This document shows positions 52,700 through 61,013 of a stretch of DNA of 64,000 nt, piece after piece. The notes beneath the pieces are model-generated. The model saw nothing but the letters and a program-made list of their open reading frames with translations, was not told the DNA's origin and did not search any database. A program made the translations under genes and the position numbers. Each line of letters opens with the position of its first letter. Positions within the stretch are counted from its first letter, which is position 1. Origin of the DNA: Acrocarpospora phusangensis (lineage in GTDB: Bacteria; Actinomycetota; Actinomycetes; Streptosporangiales; Streptosporangiaceae); assembly GCF_016862995.1 (NCBI RefSeq), contig NZ_BOOA01000040.1:1-64000 (forward strand). Direction: 5' to 3'.

Positions 52700-53532
52700 G
52701 CGGCGACATGAGATTCGGTTACGGCACCAACGGGTTCGCCAACCACCGGCTGTCGGACGCGCTCGTCGTCATCGCCGACCTCGGCTACGAGGGCGTCGCC
52801 CTCACCCTGGACAGCGGCCACCTCGACCCGTACGGGCCGTTCCTGTCGCGGCGGGTCGCGCAGGTCGGCCGCTGGCTGGACCGGCTCAGCCTGAGCCTGG
52901 TGATCGAGACCGGCGGGCGCTACGTCCTCGACCCGGTGCACAAGCACCACCCGACGCTGGTGCACCCGGCGGAGCAGGCCGCCCCCCGGGTGGACCTGCT
53001 CAAGCGGGCGATCCAGGTCGGGTCCGAGCTGGGGGCGGAGGCCGTCTCGTTCTGGAGCGGCACCCGCCCGCCCGGCGTCCAGGACGGCTGGGACAACCTG
53101 GCCAAAGGCGTCGAGGCCGTACTGGTCGAGGCGGAGTCGTGCGGGATGACGCTCGGGTTCGAGCCGGAGCCCGGCATGCTCGTCGAGGACCTCGCCGGGT
53201 ACGAGCGGCTGCGCGGCATGCTCGGGCAGCCCGCCCGGCTGGGTCTCACCCTGGACATCGGGCACTGCCGGTGCAACGAGCCGGACTCCGTGCCCGAGGC
53301 GGTGCGGCGGGCCGGGCCGTACCTGGTGAACGTGCAGATCGACGACATGCGGCGGGACGTGCACGAGCACCTGGAGTTCGGCGAAGGGGAGATCGACTTC
53401 CCGCCGGTGCTGGCCGCGCTCGCCGGCACCGGCTACCGGGGCCTGGTCAGCGTCGAGCTGCCCCGGCACAGCCACGCCGCGCCGGCCGTGGCAGAACGTT
53501 CCCTGCGTTTCCTCCGAGAGGCGGTGTCATGA
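52696..53532 (+). CDS. TIM-barrel sugar phosphate isomerase/epimerase
   Basis: The 278-aa protein is of the xylose-isomerase-like (AP endonuclease 2) family: FGYGTNGFANHRLSDALVVIADLGYEGVAL, GFEPEPGMLVED with a metal-ligand Glu, LGLTLDIGHCRCNEP with Asp and His, and VSVELPRHSH with Glu. All expected metal-site residues seem present. It resembles EboE in parts (the GFEPEPG motif) but is shorter and is extra to the six canonical Ebo proteins. It probably isomerises or epimerises the cyclitol or sugar precursor (inference). Confidence 0.85.
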   Translation: MSGDMRFGYGTNGFANHRLSDALVVIADLGYEGVALTLDSGHLDPYGPFLSRRVAQVGRWLDRLSLSLVIETGGRYVLDPVHKHHPTLVHPAEQAAPRVDLLKRAIQVGSELGAEAVSFWSGTRPPGVQDGWDNLAKGVEAVLVEAESCGMTLGFEPEPGMLVEDLAGYERLRGMLGQPARLGLTLDIGHCRCNEPDSVPEAVRRAGPYLVNVQIDDMRRDVHEHLEFGEGEIDFPPVLAALAGTGYRGLVSVELPRHSHAAPAVAERSLRFLREAVS

Positions 53533-54170
53533 TCCCCACCATTCGCCCGCACCTGACCGGTGACGGCGTCAGCTGGCTGGACGCCGCCGTCGCCAAGATC
53601 CACGCCGACGCCGGCGCGGTCTTCGCGCTCTTCCCCGCGGCCGGGCGGCGCTGCGGCCGGGGCCCGCTGGACGACGGCTGGACCGTCGACCAGGCGGTCC
53701 GGGTCACCCTGCTGCTGGAGCTCCCGCTCGACGGCGAGCCGCTCGGCACGCTCCTGTTCGACCTGTACGCCCACGGCGACGCCGGCGAACGCCTCGCCGT
53801 GCTGGCGTCGCTGTCCGCCTTCGGCGACGCCGGACGGCTCGGCGACGCGGGCCTGCCGATCGTCAGGGACGCGCTGCGCACCAGCGACACCCGACTGATC
53901 GGCGCCGCCCTCGGCCGGTACGGCGCCGCCCGGCTGCCCGCCGACGCCTACCGGCAGGCCGTCCTGAAATGCGTCTTCACCGGCGTGCCCCTGGCGGGCG
54001 TGGCCGGTCTGGAGTCGCGCGCGGACCGGGAGCTGGCCCGGATGATGGCCGACTTCGCCAAGGAGCGCGAAGCGGCCGGGCGGCCGGTGCCGTCCGACAT
54101 CTGGCCGATCCTCGAAAGCCACCCGGACCTGCTGGCCGGCCTGTCCTCCGACCCGAAGGGCGCCTCCTGA
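53529..54170 (+). CDS. eboA: EboA domain protein
   Basis: The 213-aa protein matches EboA: FALFPAAGRRCGRGPLDDGWTVDQAVRVTLLL near the N terminus, the helical repeat-like middle (GDAGERLAVLASLSAFGDAGRL), VLKCVFTGVPLAGVAGLESRADRELARMMADFAKEREAAGRPVPSDIWPIL at the end. It has no signal peptide or membrane helix and no known activity. EboA is the marker of the ebo operon. It overlaps genes on both sides (ATGA, TGATG). Confidence 0.88.
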   Translation: MIPTIRPHLTGDGVSWLDAAVAKIHADAGAVFALFPAAGRRCGRGPLDDGWTVDQAVRVTLLLELPLDGEPLGTLLFDLYAHGDAGERLAVLASLSAFGDAGRLGDAGLPIVRDALRTSDTRLIGAALGRYGAARLPADAYRQAVLKCVFTGVPLAGVAGLESRADRELARMMADFAKEREAAGRPVPSDIWPILESHPDLLAGLSSDPKGAS

Positions 54171-55021
54171 TGCGAATCTTCGACCCGCACATCCACATGA
54201 CCTCGCGCACCACCGACGACTACCGCCGCATGTACGACGCCGGCGTGCGCGCCCTGGTCGAACCCGCCTTCTGGCTGGGCCAGCCCCGCACCTCGCCGGA
54301 CACGTTCGCCGACTACTTCGACGGGCTGCTCGGCTGGGAGCCGTACCGGGCGGCGCAGTACGGCATCGCCCACCACTGCGCCATCGCCCTCAACCCGAAA
54401 GAGGCCAACGACCCCCGGCTGCGGGGCGTGCTCGACCTGCTGCCGCGCTACCTGGCCAAGGACCGGGTGGTCGCGGTCGGCGAGGTCGGCTACGACGAGA
54501 TGACCCCCGCCGAGGACGAGGTGCTCCAGGCCCAGCTGGCGCTCGCCGTCGAGCACGAGCTGCCGGTCCTGGTGCACACCCCGCACCGGGACAAGGCGGC
54601 GGGCACCGTGCGGACCCTCGACGTGGTCAAGGACTCGGGGCTGCCGCCGGAGATGGTCCTGGTGGACCACCTCAACGAGATGACCGCGGCGGCGGTCGCC
54701 GACAGCGGCTGCTGGTCCGGCTTCTCCGTCTACCCGGACACGAAGATGGACGTGCACCGGATGATCGCCCTCCTCCGCCGGTACGGCACCGACCGCGTCC
54801 TGGTGAACTCGGCCGCCGACTGGGGGCACAGCGATCCGCTGAAGACCCGCGCGGTCGGCGACGCCATGCTCGCCGACGGCTTCACCGAGGAGGACGTGGA
54901 CAAGGTCCTCTGGGCCAACCCCGTCGCCTTCTACGGGCAGAGCGGCCGGCTCGAACTCGACGACGTCACGCCGGCCGCCGACTACGCGGGGAACACCATC
55001 AAACGGGGCGTGGCGCCGTGA
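54170..55021 (+). CDS. eboB: EboB, TatD-family metal-dependent hydrolase
   Basis: The 283-aa protein is a TatD-type amidohydrolase: metal site FDPHIHMTSR (His8, His10), VVAVGEVGYDEM, VLVHTPHRDK and MVLVDHLNEM with ligand His, and LVNSAADWGHSD with the final Asp. It starts in TGATG overlap with EboA and lies in the usual EboA-EboB order. The family acts as a nuclease in other settings, but in ebo operons its substrate is unknown. Confidence 0.87.
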   Translation: MRIFDPHIHMTSRTTDDYRRMYDAGVRALVEPAFWLGQPRTSPDTFADYFDGLLGWEPYRAAQYGIAHHCAIALNPKEANDPRLRGVLDLLPRYLAKDRVVAVGEVGYDEMTPAEDEVLQAQLALAVEHELPVLVHTPHRDKAAGTVRTLDVVKDSGLPPEMVLVDHLNEMTAAAVADSGCWSGFSVYPDTKMDVHRMIALLRRYGTDRVLVNSAADWGHSDPLKTRAVGDAMLADGFTEEDVDKVLWANPVAFYGQSGRLELDDVTPAADYAGNTIKRGVAP

Positions 55022-56172
55022 GGTTCCGCCACCAGGACGGTTCCACCGTGCACCTCGCCTACTGCACGAACGTGCACCCGGCCGAGGACCTGGCCGGGGT
55101 GCTCGCCCAGCTCCGCGACTACGCGGGGCCGGTGCGGCGCAAGCTCGGCGTGCCCAGGCTCGGGGTCGGGCTCTGGCTGTCCCGCCCGGTCGCCGACGCC
55201 CTCGCCGCCAGCCCCGCCGAACCCGTACGGCTCCGCGCGGCCCTCGACCGGGAGGGCCTGGAGGTGGTGACCCTCAACGGGTTCCCGTACCGGGGGTTCC
55301 ACGACGAGGCGTCGGCGAAGCTGCGCGTCTACCAGCCGGACTGGACGTCGGACGCCCGCCTCGACTACACGCTGGACCTGGCCAGGCTCCTGACGGGGCT
55401 GCTGCCGGACGACGTGTCCGGCGGGAGCATCTCCACGCTGCCGCTGGCCTGGCGTACGCCGTGGTCGGCGGAGCAGGCCGCCGCGGCGGCGCGGAACCTG
55501 GACCGCTTGCGGGACGGGCTCGCGCGGCTGGCCGAGGCGACCGGACGGACGGTCAGGGTCGGGTTCGAGCCGGAGCCCGGCTGCGTGGTCGAGACGACGG
55601 CGCAGGCGGCCGAGCATCTGACCGGCCTGGATCCCGACTATCTGGGCGTGTGCCTGGACACCTGCCATCTGGCGGTCGGGTTCGAGGAGCCGGCCGAGGC
55701 GCTCGGGCGGCTCGACGCGGCCGGGTTGCCGATCATCAAGATGCAGGCGTCCTGCGCGCTGCGGATCGACGACCCCGCCGTCGCCCGGGACGAGCTCGCC
55801 GCCTTCGACGAGCCGCGGTTCCTGCACCAGACCCGCGAACAGGGCACCGCGGGCACGGACGACCTGGGTGAGGCTCTCGGCGGCGGCCTGCCCGGGAGTT
55901 CGCAGTGGCGCGTGCACTTCCACGTGCCCCTGCACTCCGCCCCCACCCCGCCGCTGGGCTCCACGCAGGACGTCCTCGACGGGACGTTCCGGGCGGTCCT
56001 GGGTGGGCCGGTCGCCCGTACCCACCACATCGAGGCGGAGACGTACACCTGGCAGACGCTGCCGCCCGACCGGCGGCCGCGCACCCGGGACGCCCTCGTC
56101 GACGGGATCGCCAGCGAACTGGCGTGGATCCGCGACCGCCTGATCAACCTCGGCCTCAAGGAGGAAGCGTGA
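55018..56172 (+). CDS. eboE: EboE, metabolite traffic TIM-barrel protein
   Basis: The 384-aa protein begins with the EboE hallmark VHLAYCTNVHPAEDLAGVLAQLRDY and LGVGLWLSRPVADAL. It continues as a TIM barrel with EVVTLNGFPYRGFH, VGFEPEPGCVVETTAQA, YLGVCLDTCHLAVGFE (Asp and His metal ligands), VHFHVPLHSAP and HIEAETYTW. This matches the sugar-isomerase-like EboE. It starts with GTG overlapping the EboB stop and ends overlapping a 15-aa frame. Confidence 0.88.
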   Translation: MRFRHQDGSTVHLAYCTNVHPAEDLAGVLAQLRDYAGPVRRKLGVPRLGVGLWLSRPVADALAASPAEPVRLRAALDREGLEVVTLNGFPYRGFHDEASAKLRVYQPDWTSDARLDYTLDLARLLTGLLPDDVSGGSISTLPLAWRTPWSAEQAAAAARNLDRLRDGLARLAEATGRTVRVGFEPEPGCVVETTAQAAEHLTGLDPDYLGVCLDTCHLAVGFEEPAEALGRLDAAGLPIIKMQASCALRIDDPAVARDELAAFDEPRFLHQTREQGTAGTDDLGEALGGGLPGSSQWRVHFHVPLHSAPTPPLGSTQDVLDGTFRAVLGGPVARTHHIEAETYTWQTLPPDRRPRTRDALVDGIASELAWIRDRLINLGLKEEA

Positions 56173-56218
56173 CTCCTCCGCTCACCTGGAAACTCATCTG
56201 GAAGGAGGCGGCGTGACC
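56158..56218 (+). repeat. Direct repeat of a translation-start module
   Basis: AAGGAGG followed by two variable bases and GCGTGAC occurs at 56158-56173 and 56202-56217, offset by 44 bases (14 of 16 positions equal). Each copy supplies a ribosome site and a GTG with an overlapping TGA. Confidence 0.6.
56169..56216 (+). CDS. 15-aa frame MTPPLTWKLIWKEAA between eboE and eboF
   Basis: GTG 56169 overlaps the EboE stop, and the TGA at 56214 overlaps the GTG of eboF, so all three are GTGA-coupled. The frame has its own AAGGAGG (4 bases spacing). The peptide is amphipathic, with two Trp and three Lys. It may be a by-product of the 44-base start-module duplication, or a true micropeptide of the operon. 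Confidence 0.4.
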   Translation: MTPPLTWKLIWKEAA

Positions 56219-57583
56219 GCGAAGCCTCTGGTGGTCATCGACGTGGTCGGGCTCACCCCCCGGCTCCTCGACCACATGCCCAACCTGCGCGCCCTCGGCG
56301 CCCCCGCCACCCTGGGCACCGTGCTGCCCGCCGTGACCTGCTCCGTGCAGTCCACCCTGCTCACCGGCAGGCAGCCGCGCGACCACGGCATCGTCGGCAA
56401 CGGCTGGTACTTCCGCGACCTGGGCGAGATCATGCTCTGGCGGCAGCACAACGGCCTCGTCGAAGGCCCCAAGATCTGGGACGACGCCCGCGCCGTGCAG
56501 CCCGGCTACAAGGTCGCCAACATCTGCTGGTGGTACGCCATGGGCGCCGCCACCGAGATCACCGTGACCCCGCGCCCGATCTACCACGCCGACGGCCGCA
56601 AATCACCCGACTGTTACACGACCCCGCCCGAACTCCGCGTCGACCTGACCCGGGAACTCGGGCGCTTCCCCCTGTTCTCCTACTGGGGTCCCAAAGCGGG
56701 CATCGAGTCCAGCCGCTGGATCGTCGCCGCCGCGCGCCGCATCTTCGCCAAGGAACGCCCCGACCTCACCCTCGTCTACGTCCCCCACCTCGACTACGAC
56801 CTCCAGCGGTTCGGCCCGTCCGGCCCCGAGGCCATCGCCGCCGCCCGCGACGTCGACCAGGCCCTCGGCCCCCTCCTGGACGACGCCTCCGCCGCCGGCG
56901 CCACCACCGTCGTCCTCTCCGAGTACGGCATCGTGGACGTCTCCCGCCCGATCGACATCAACCGCGCCCTCCGCGAGGAGGGGCTGCTGTCGGTGTACCG
57001 CCAGGCGGGCATGGAGTACCTCGACCCGTGGACCTCGCGGGCCTTCGCGGTCGCCGACCACCAGCTCGCCCATATATACGTGCGGGACGAAGCCGACGCG
57101 CCCGCCGTACGCAAGCTGATCTCGTCCCTGCCCGGGGTGGACCAGGTCCTGGACGCCGACGGCAAGGCCGGCTTCGGCCTCGACCACGCCCGCTCCGGCG
57201 AACTGGTCGCCATCGCCGAACCCGACGCGTGGTTCACCTACTACTACTGGCTCAACGACGCCCAGGCCCCCGACTTCGCCCGCGGCGTCGACATCCACCG
57301 CAAACCCGGCTACGACCCGGCCGAACTCTTCCTCAACCCCCACGACCGCTGGGTCAAGGCCAAAGCCGGCCTCGCCCTGGCCCGCAAGGAACTCGGCTTC
57401 CGCTACACGATGCCGGTCGTCCCCCTGGACCCGTCCTGCGTACGCGGCAGCCACGGCCGCCTTCCGGACGACCCCCTCGACGGCCCGGTCCTCCTCAGCG
57501 ACGCCGCCCTCGACCAGGACACCTACGCCGCCACAGAGGTGAAGGACCTGCTCCTGCGCCTGGCCGGCCTGAAAACCCCGTAA
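56213..57583 (+). CDS. eboF: EboF, alkaline phosphatase / nucleotide pyrophosphatase superfamily protein
   Basis: The 456-aa protein shows the NPP-like metallo-phosphodiesterase fold: metal ligand Asp10 (VVIDVVGLTP), putative nucleophile Thr42 in PAVTCSVQSTLLTG, PRDHGIVGNGWYF, VYVPHLDYDLQRFG (Asp and His), LSEYGIVDV and GSHGRLPDD. It lacks a signal peptide. This is the usual last gene of ebo operons. It would remove or exchange a phosphate or nucleotide group on the product (family inference). AAGGAGG lies 4 bases before the GTG, and a strong hairpin follows. Confidence 0.88.
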   Translation: MTAKPLVVIDVVGLTPRLLDHMPNLRALGAPATLGTVLPAVTCSVQSTLLTGRQPRDHGIVGNGWYFRDLGEIMLWRQHNGLVEGPKIWDDARAVQPGYKVANICWWYAMGAATEITVTPRPIYHADGRKSPDCYTTPPELRVDLTRELGRFPLFSYWGPKAGIESSRWIVAAARRIFAKERPDLTLVYVPHLDYDLQRFGPSGPEAIAAARDVDQALGPLLDDASAAGATTVVLSEYGIVDVSRPIDINRALREEGLLSVYRQAGMEYLDPWTSRAFAVADHQLAHIYVRDEADAPAVRKLISSLPGVDQVLDADGKAGFGLDHARSGELVAIAEPDAWFTYYYWLNDAQAPDFARGVDIHRKPGYDPAELFLNPHDRWVKAKAGLALARKELGFRYTMPVVPLDPSCVRGSHGRLPDDPLDGPVLLSDAALDQDTYAATEVKDLLLRLAGLKTP

Positions 57584-57590
57584 CCGCCAC

Positions 57591-57615
57591 GGCGGCACCC
57601 CACCAGGGTGCCGCC
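57591..57615 (+). terminator. Terminator of the ebo-like operon
   Basis: GGCGGCACCC pairs perfectly with GGGTGCCGCC around CACCA, 7 bases after the eboF stop. Confidence 0.8.
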
Positions 57616-57819
57616 ACGGCATTCAGCTCCCGAAGAGCCGGATCATCACCAAGTCGGAACGCCGACGGCGTGAAGAGATGGGGCACGGCTGGGCGTGTTC
57701 GCCGGATGTGATGCGGTCAGCCGGATGGCGGATCTGTAGGCGATCGCGGCTGGGCTCGGGCTGACCGTGGGCCGTGCTGGTGCGCTGTGCGGAGGGCTGG
57801 GAGGAGCTGGGGTGCCGGG

Positions 57820-58680
57820 TTAGTTCTGCTTGAGGGGGATGGCGATGTCGACGACCTGGCGCTTGGCGGGGAAGGCGCCGAGGGAGGAGGCGCGGCCGGT
57901 GAGGAGGTCGACGGTGTAGAAGCGGTAGCCGCCGGTGGACTTGAGGGTGGCGTAGCCGCGGTTGGCGGTGCGGGTGCTGTAGATGTCGAAGCCGGCGTCG
58001 CCCGAGATGGTCAGGCCGAGTTTGCCGGTGGGGGCCAGGGAGCCCGCGTTGGCGGGGGACTGGATGACGACCTGGTCCGGGGCGAGGTCGAACAGGGTGG
58101 TCGCCGTGGCCGGGTTGAGGTCGTTGTTGGTGTACGCGGCGGCGGTCACGCCGGTCGCCTTCGCGCCGGTGGTCGCCGGGGGGACGGGCAGGTTGGTGAG
58201 CGGGCCGTCGGCCACGGTGCTGCCGGCGGCGGGCGCGCCCATCGGGTCGTCGATGTTGTGCCGGAGGTTCTGGCCGTTGTCGCTGATCACTCGCAGCCGG
58301 TTGGCGGCCGGGTTGAAGTCGACGCCGAAGCTCTTGCCGCTCAGCGCGACGGTGAGCTGCGAGACCTTGGCCGTACGCGCGTTGGTGGCGTTCACGACGT
58401 AGACGCCGCCCTTGTCGCCGACGCCGTACAGTTTGCCGTCCTGCACCCGGTAGTCGATGCCGACCAGCTTCCGGTCGCCCTTCAGGCCCGCGACCTTGCC
58501 GATCACGAAGGTGGAGCCGGGGCCGCCGGCTTCGAAGATGACCAGCCGCTGGGTGCTGGTGAGGCCGATGACCTTGATGTCGGCGATGCCGGCCTTGGTC
58601 GCGACGGCCGCGCTGGCCGGGACCGCGGCTACGGTGACCGCCGCCAGCGCGAGAAGGCCGGTGGCGAGAGTCCTGCGCAT
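57820..58680 (-). CDS. DUF4394 secreted protein
   Basis: The 286-aa protein has a signal peptide (cut near PASAAV, residue 25) and the DUF4394 repeats: IKVIGLTSTQRLVIFEAGGPG, KLVGIDYRVQDGKLYGVGDKGGVYVVN, FGVDFNPAANRLRVISDNGQNLRHN, FDLAPDQVVIQSPANAGSLAPTGKLG. A beta-propeller is likely. It is secreted and its function is unknown. The gene stands alone, with 236 bases to the ebo-like operon and about 190 bases upstream. Confidence 0.88.
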   Translation of the reverse strand: MRRTLATGLLALAAVTVAAVPASAAVATKAGIADIKVIGLTSTQRLVIFEAGGPGSTFVIGKVAGLKGDRKLVGIDYRVQDGKLYGVGDKGGVYVVNATNARTAKVSQLTVALSGKSFGVDFNPAANRLRVISDNGQNLRHNIDDPMGAPAAGSTVADGPLTNLPVPPATTGAKATGVTAAAYTNNDLNPATATTLFDLAPDQVVIQSPANAGSLAPTGKLGLTISGDAGFDIYSTRTANRGYATLKSTGGYRFYTVDLLTGRASSLGAFPAKRQVVDIAIPLKQN

Positions 58681-58873
58681 GTCAATGCTCCTTGAATGAG
58701 AGAAATCTGAGGGTGACGTCTCTTATTCGGAGCCGTGCCGCGCCTGGATTGCCGCCGCTGACGGGGTAAGGCGGGATTTTTCGAGATGCGTGTCGCCTGG
58801 CGGCCGGGGGTCAGGTCCGGCGCGGCGGGAGGGTCCATCAGGCCGTGTTACAGGGTCGACCGCCCGTGGTCCG

Positions 58874-59890
58874 TCAGGTGGGGGGATGCCGGTGCAGGCG
58901 TCTGAGGGCGAAGGCGAGTTGCAGGCGCAGGCGGCCCTGGGGGTCGCGGAGGTTCCAGCCGAGGAGGTGTTCCGCTCGGGTGAGGCGGTCCTGGAGTGTC
59001 GAGTGGTGCAGGGTCAGGGTGGTGGCGGCGGTGCGGAGGCTGGGTTCGGAGGCGGCGGCGTACAGGGTGGTCAGCATCCAGGGGGCGGCGGAGGCCGCGT
59101 GGTCGAGGGCTCGCACGTCGGGGGCCGGCTCGGTGTCGGCGGTGACGGCGGTGGCCAGGACCATGAGGCCGCCGAGTTCGTCGGCGCGTACGACGCGCGG
59201 GCCCGGGTCCTGGTCGTCGCCTTCGGCGGCGAAGCGTAGGGCGGTTTTCGCGGCTGACCATGAGTCGGGGAGGTCGGCCACGGGTCCGTCGGGTCCGATT
59301 CCGGTGCGGCGTCCCGGGGTTCTGGCGGTTTTCGGGGTCGCGAGGCGCATGCGCGTACCGGCGTGTTCGATGGCGGGCGGGGCGCCCGCGACGGCGACGG
59401 CCCAGACGCCGGAGTCGGGGAGGCGGAGGCGGCGGGCCGCGTGCAGGCGGTCGGCTTCGGCGGCGGCAGGGTCCAGCAGGAGCTCGACCAGGGCCGGGTC
59501 GGCGGAGGGGGCGCGGCCGCGGGTGCGGGTCAGGGCGTCGCGGGCGACGCCGGCGGCCCGTTCGAGGATCATCAGGTCGACCGCGCCCGCCGGACCGGGG
59601 CGTTCCAGCCAGAGCGTGGCGTGCTCGTAGCCCAGCGGCGCGTGCAGCCACGCCGCGTCGGGCGGATCCGCGGTGTCCTGCCGCCGCCCGTCGCCCAGCA
59701 CCCGCACGTTCACCCGGTGCTCGGGATCGAGGAGCCGGGCCGGGCAGCCCGCCAGCACCGCCGCGCCCCGGACGATCGCCTCCAGCCCGGCCCTGGTCTC
59801 CACCAGGCGGTCGAAGTAGGCGATGACCTGGACGGCGGCGCTGGCGTCCGGGTCGAGCGCGGCCAGCCGGCCCGCGAGCTCTCTCACCAT
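58874..59890 (-). CDS. PucR/CdaR-type transcriptional regulator
   Basis: The 338-aa protein has a poorly conserved N-terminal sensor part and the C-terminal PucR-type helix-turn-helix SLRTAATTLTLHHSTLQDRLTRAEHLLGWNLRDPQGRLRLQLAFAL. The start MVRELAGRLAALD at 59890 is selected; the frame remains open upstream but lacks sense. It is 29 bases downstream of the esterase on the same strand and may regulate it. The ligand is unknown. Confidence 0.8.
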   Translation of the reverse strand: MVRELAGRLAALDPDASAAVQVIAYFDRLVETRAGLEAIVRGAAVLAGCPARLLDPEHRVNVRVLGDGRRQDTADPPDAAWLHAPLGYEHATLWLERPGPAGAVDLMILERAAGVARDALTRTRGRAPSADPALVELLLDPAAAEADRLHAARRLRLPDSGVWAVAVAGAPPAIEHAGTRMRLATPKTARTPGRRTGIGPDGPVADLPDSWSAAKTALRFAAEGDDQDPGPRVVRADELGGLMVLATAVTADTEPAPDVRALDHAASAAPWMLTTLYAAASEPSLRTAATTLTLHHSTLQDRLTRAEHLLGWNLRDPQGRLRLQLAFALRRLHRHPPT

Positions 59891-59919
59891 GCCATACTGC
59901 CTCAGCCCTCCAGGTGAGG

Positions 59920-60885
59920 CTAGGCGCCGAGGATCCGCCGCAGCCACCTCAGCCGCGCCGCCTTCGCCTCCTGCGAGATCGCGGCCTGCGGCGCCATCAT
60001 GTCGAACCCGTGGAACCCGCCGGGCCACACGTGCAGTTCGGCCACGCCGCCCGCCTGCCAGATCCGCGTGGCGTACGCGACGTCCTCGTCCCGGAACGTC
60101 TCCGCCGAGCCGACGTCCACGAACGCGGGCGGCAGGCCCGACAGATCGGTGGCCCGCGCGGGCGCCGCGTACGGGGACACGTCGGGCCCGCCGCGCCGGT
60201 CGCCGAGCAGGGCGGTCCAGCCGGTGTCGTTGGACGTGCGATCCCAGACGCCCAGGCCCGCCATCTGGTGGCTGGAGACGGTGTCGTTCCTGTCGTCGAT
60301 CATCGGGCAGATCAGCATCTGGCCGATCAGGCCAGGGCCGCCCCGGTCGCGGGCCAGCAGCGCGACGGCCGCCGCGAGCCCGCCGCCCGCGCTCGCCCCC
60401 ACCACCAGGATGCGCTCGGGGTCCACGCCGATCTCGTCGGCGTGCTTTGCCGTCCACACCAGGCCGGCGTAGCAGTCCTCGACCGGCGCCGGGTGCGGAT
60501 GCTCGGGCGCGAGCCGGTACTCCACCGAGACCAGGGCGAGCTTCAGGTCCACCACCATGTCGACCATCTCGGTGGGGATGAGCCGGTTGTCGCCCATGAT
60601 CATGCCGCCGCCGTGGATGTGGTACAGCGCGGGCAGCGTCGCCTCCTCGCCCGCCGGGCGCAGCACGAGCAGCGAGATGTCCGGCTCGCCCTCGGGTCCC
60701 GGAACGGTCAGCTCCCTGACGTCGATCGCGCCGCCGCGGCTGAGATCCTCGCCCAGCCCGGCGAAGTCCGCCCCGCGCAGCGCGGGCAGCGTCTCCAGCG
60801 TCAGGGACGGCGGAACGAACTCCGCCATCACGGTCAGCGCCGCGGCCAGCTCCGGATCGAACGGCGGCGGGGTCGGTACGGTCAT
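59920..60885 (-). CDS. HSL-type alpha/beta-hydrolase (esterase/lipase)
   Basis: The 321-aa hydrolase has the HSL oxyanion motif YHIHGGGMIMG (about residues 88-98), SVEYRLAPEHPHPAPVEDCYAGLVW, nucleophile Ser in VVGASAGGGLAAAVAL, acid in VGSAETFRDEDVAYA and His in GGFHGFD. It is cytoplasmic and probably an esterase for small acyl esters. A perfect 16-bp palindrome lies about 105 bases upstream. Confidence 0.9.
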   Translation of the reverse strand: MTVPTPPPFDPELAAALTVMAEFVPPSLTLETLPALRGADFAGLGEDLSRGGAIDVRELTVPGPEGEPDISLLVLRPAGEEATLPALYHIHGGGMIMGDNRLIPTEMVDMVVDLKLALVSVEYRLAPEHPHPAPVEDCYAGLVWTAKHADEIGVDPERILVVGASAGGGLAAAVALLARDRGGPGLIGQMLICPMIDDRNDTVSSHQMAGLGVWDRTSNDTGWTALLGDRRGGPDVSPYAAPARATDLSGLPPAFVDVGSAETFRDEDVAYATRIWQAGGVAELHVWPGGFHGFDMMAPQAAISQEAKAARLRWLRRILGA

Positions 60886-60990
60886 GAGGGCTCCCGGATG
60901 TCGATGGTGTTACGCGCGGCTGACATCACCGCCTACCAGCATCGTGATCCCGCCTCCGCCTCCCCATCGAGCGCCATGCGGCGGGAACCA

Positions 60991-61006
60991 CCCGCCAATT
61001 GGCGGG
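60991..61006. promoter_or_regulatory. Perfect 16-bp palindrome CCCGCCAATTGGCGGG
   Basis: The palindrome lies 7 bases beyond the stop of the methyltransferase and upstream of the esterase, all on the minus strand. Direct copies of GGCGGGAAC occur at 60980-60988 and 61001-61009. It could be an operator for the esterase or part of a terminator. Confidence 0.5.
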
Positions 61007-61013
61007 AACTCAC

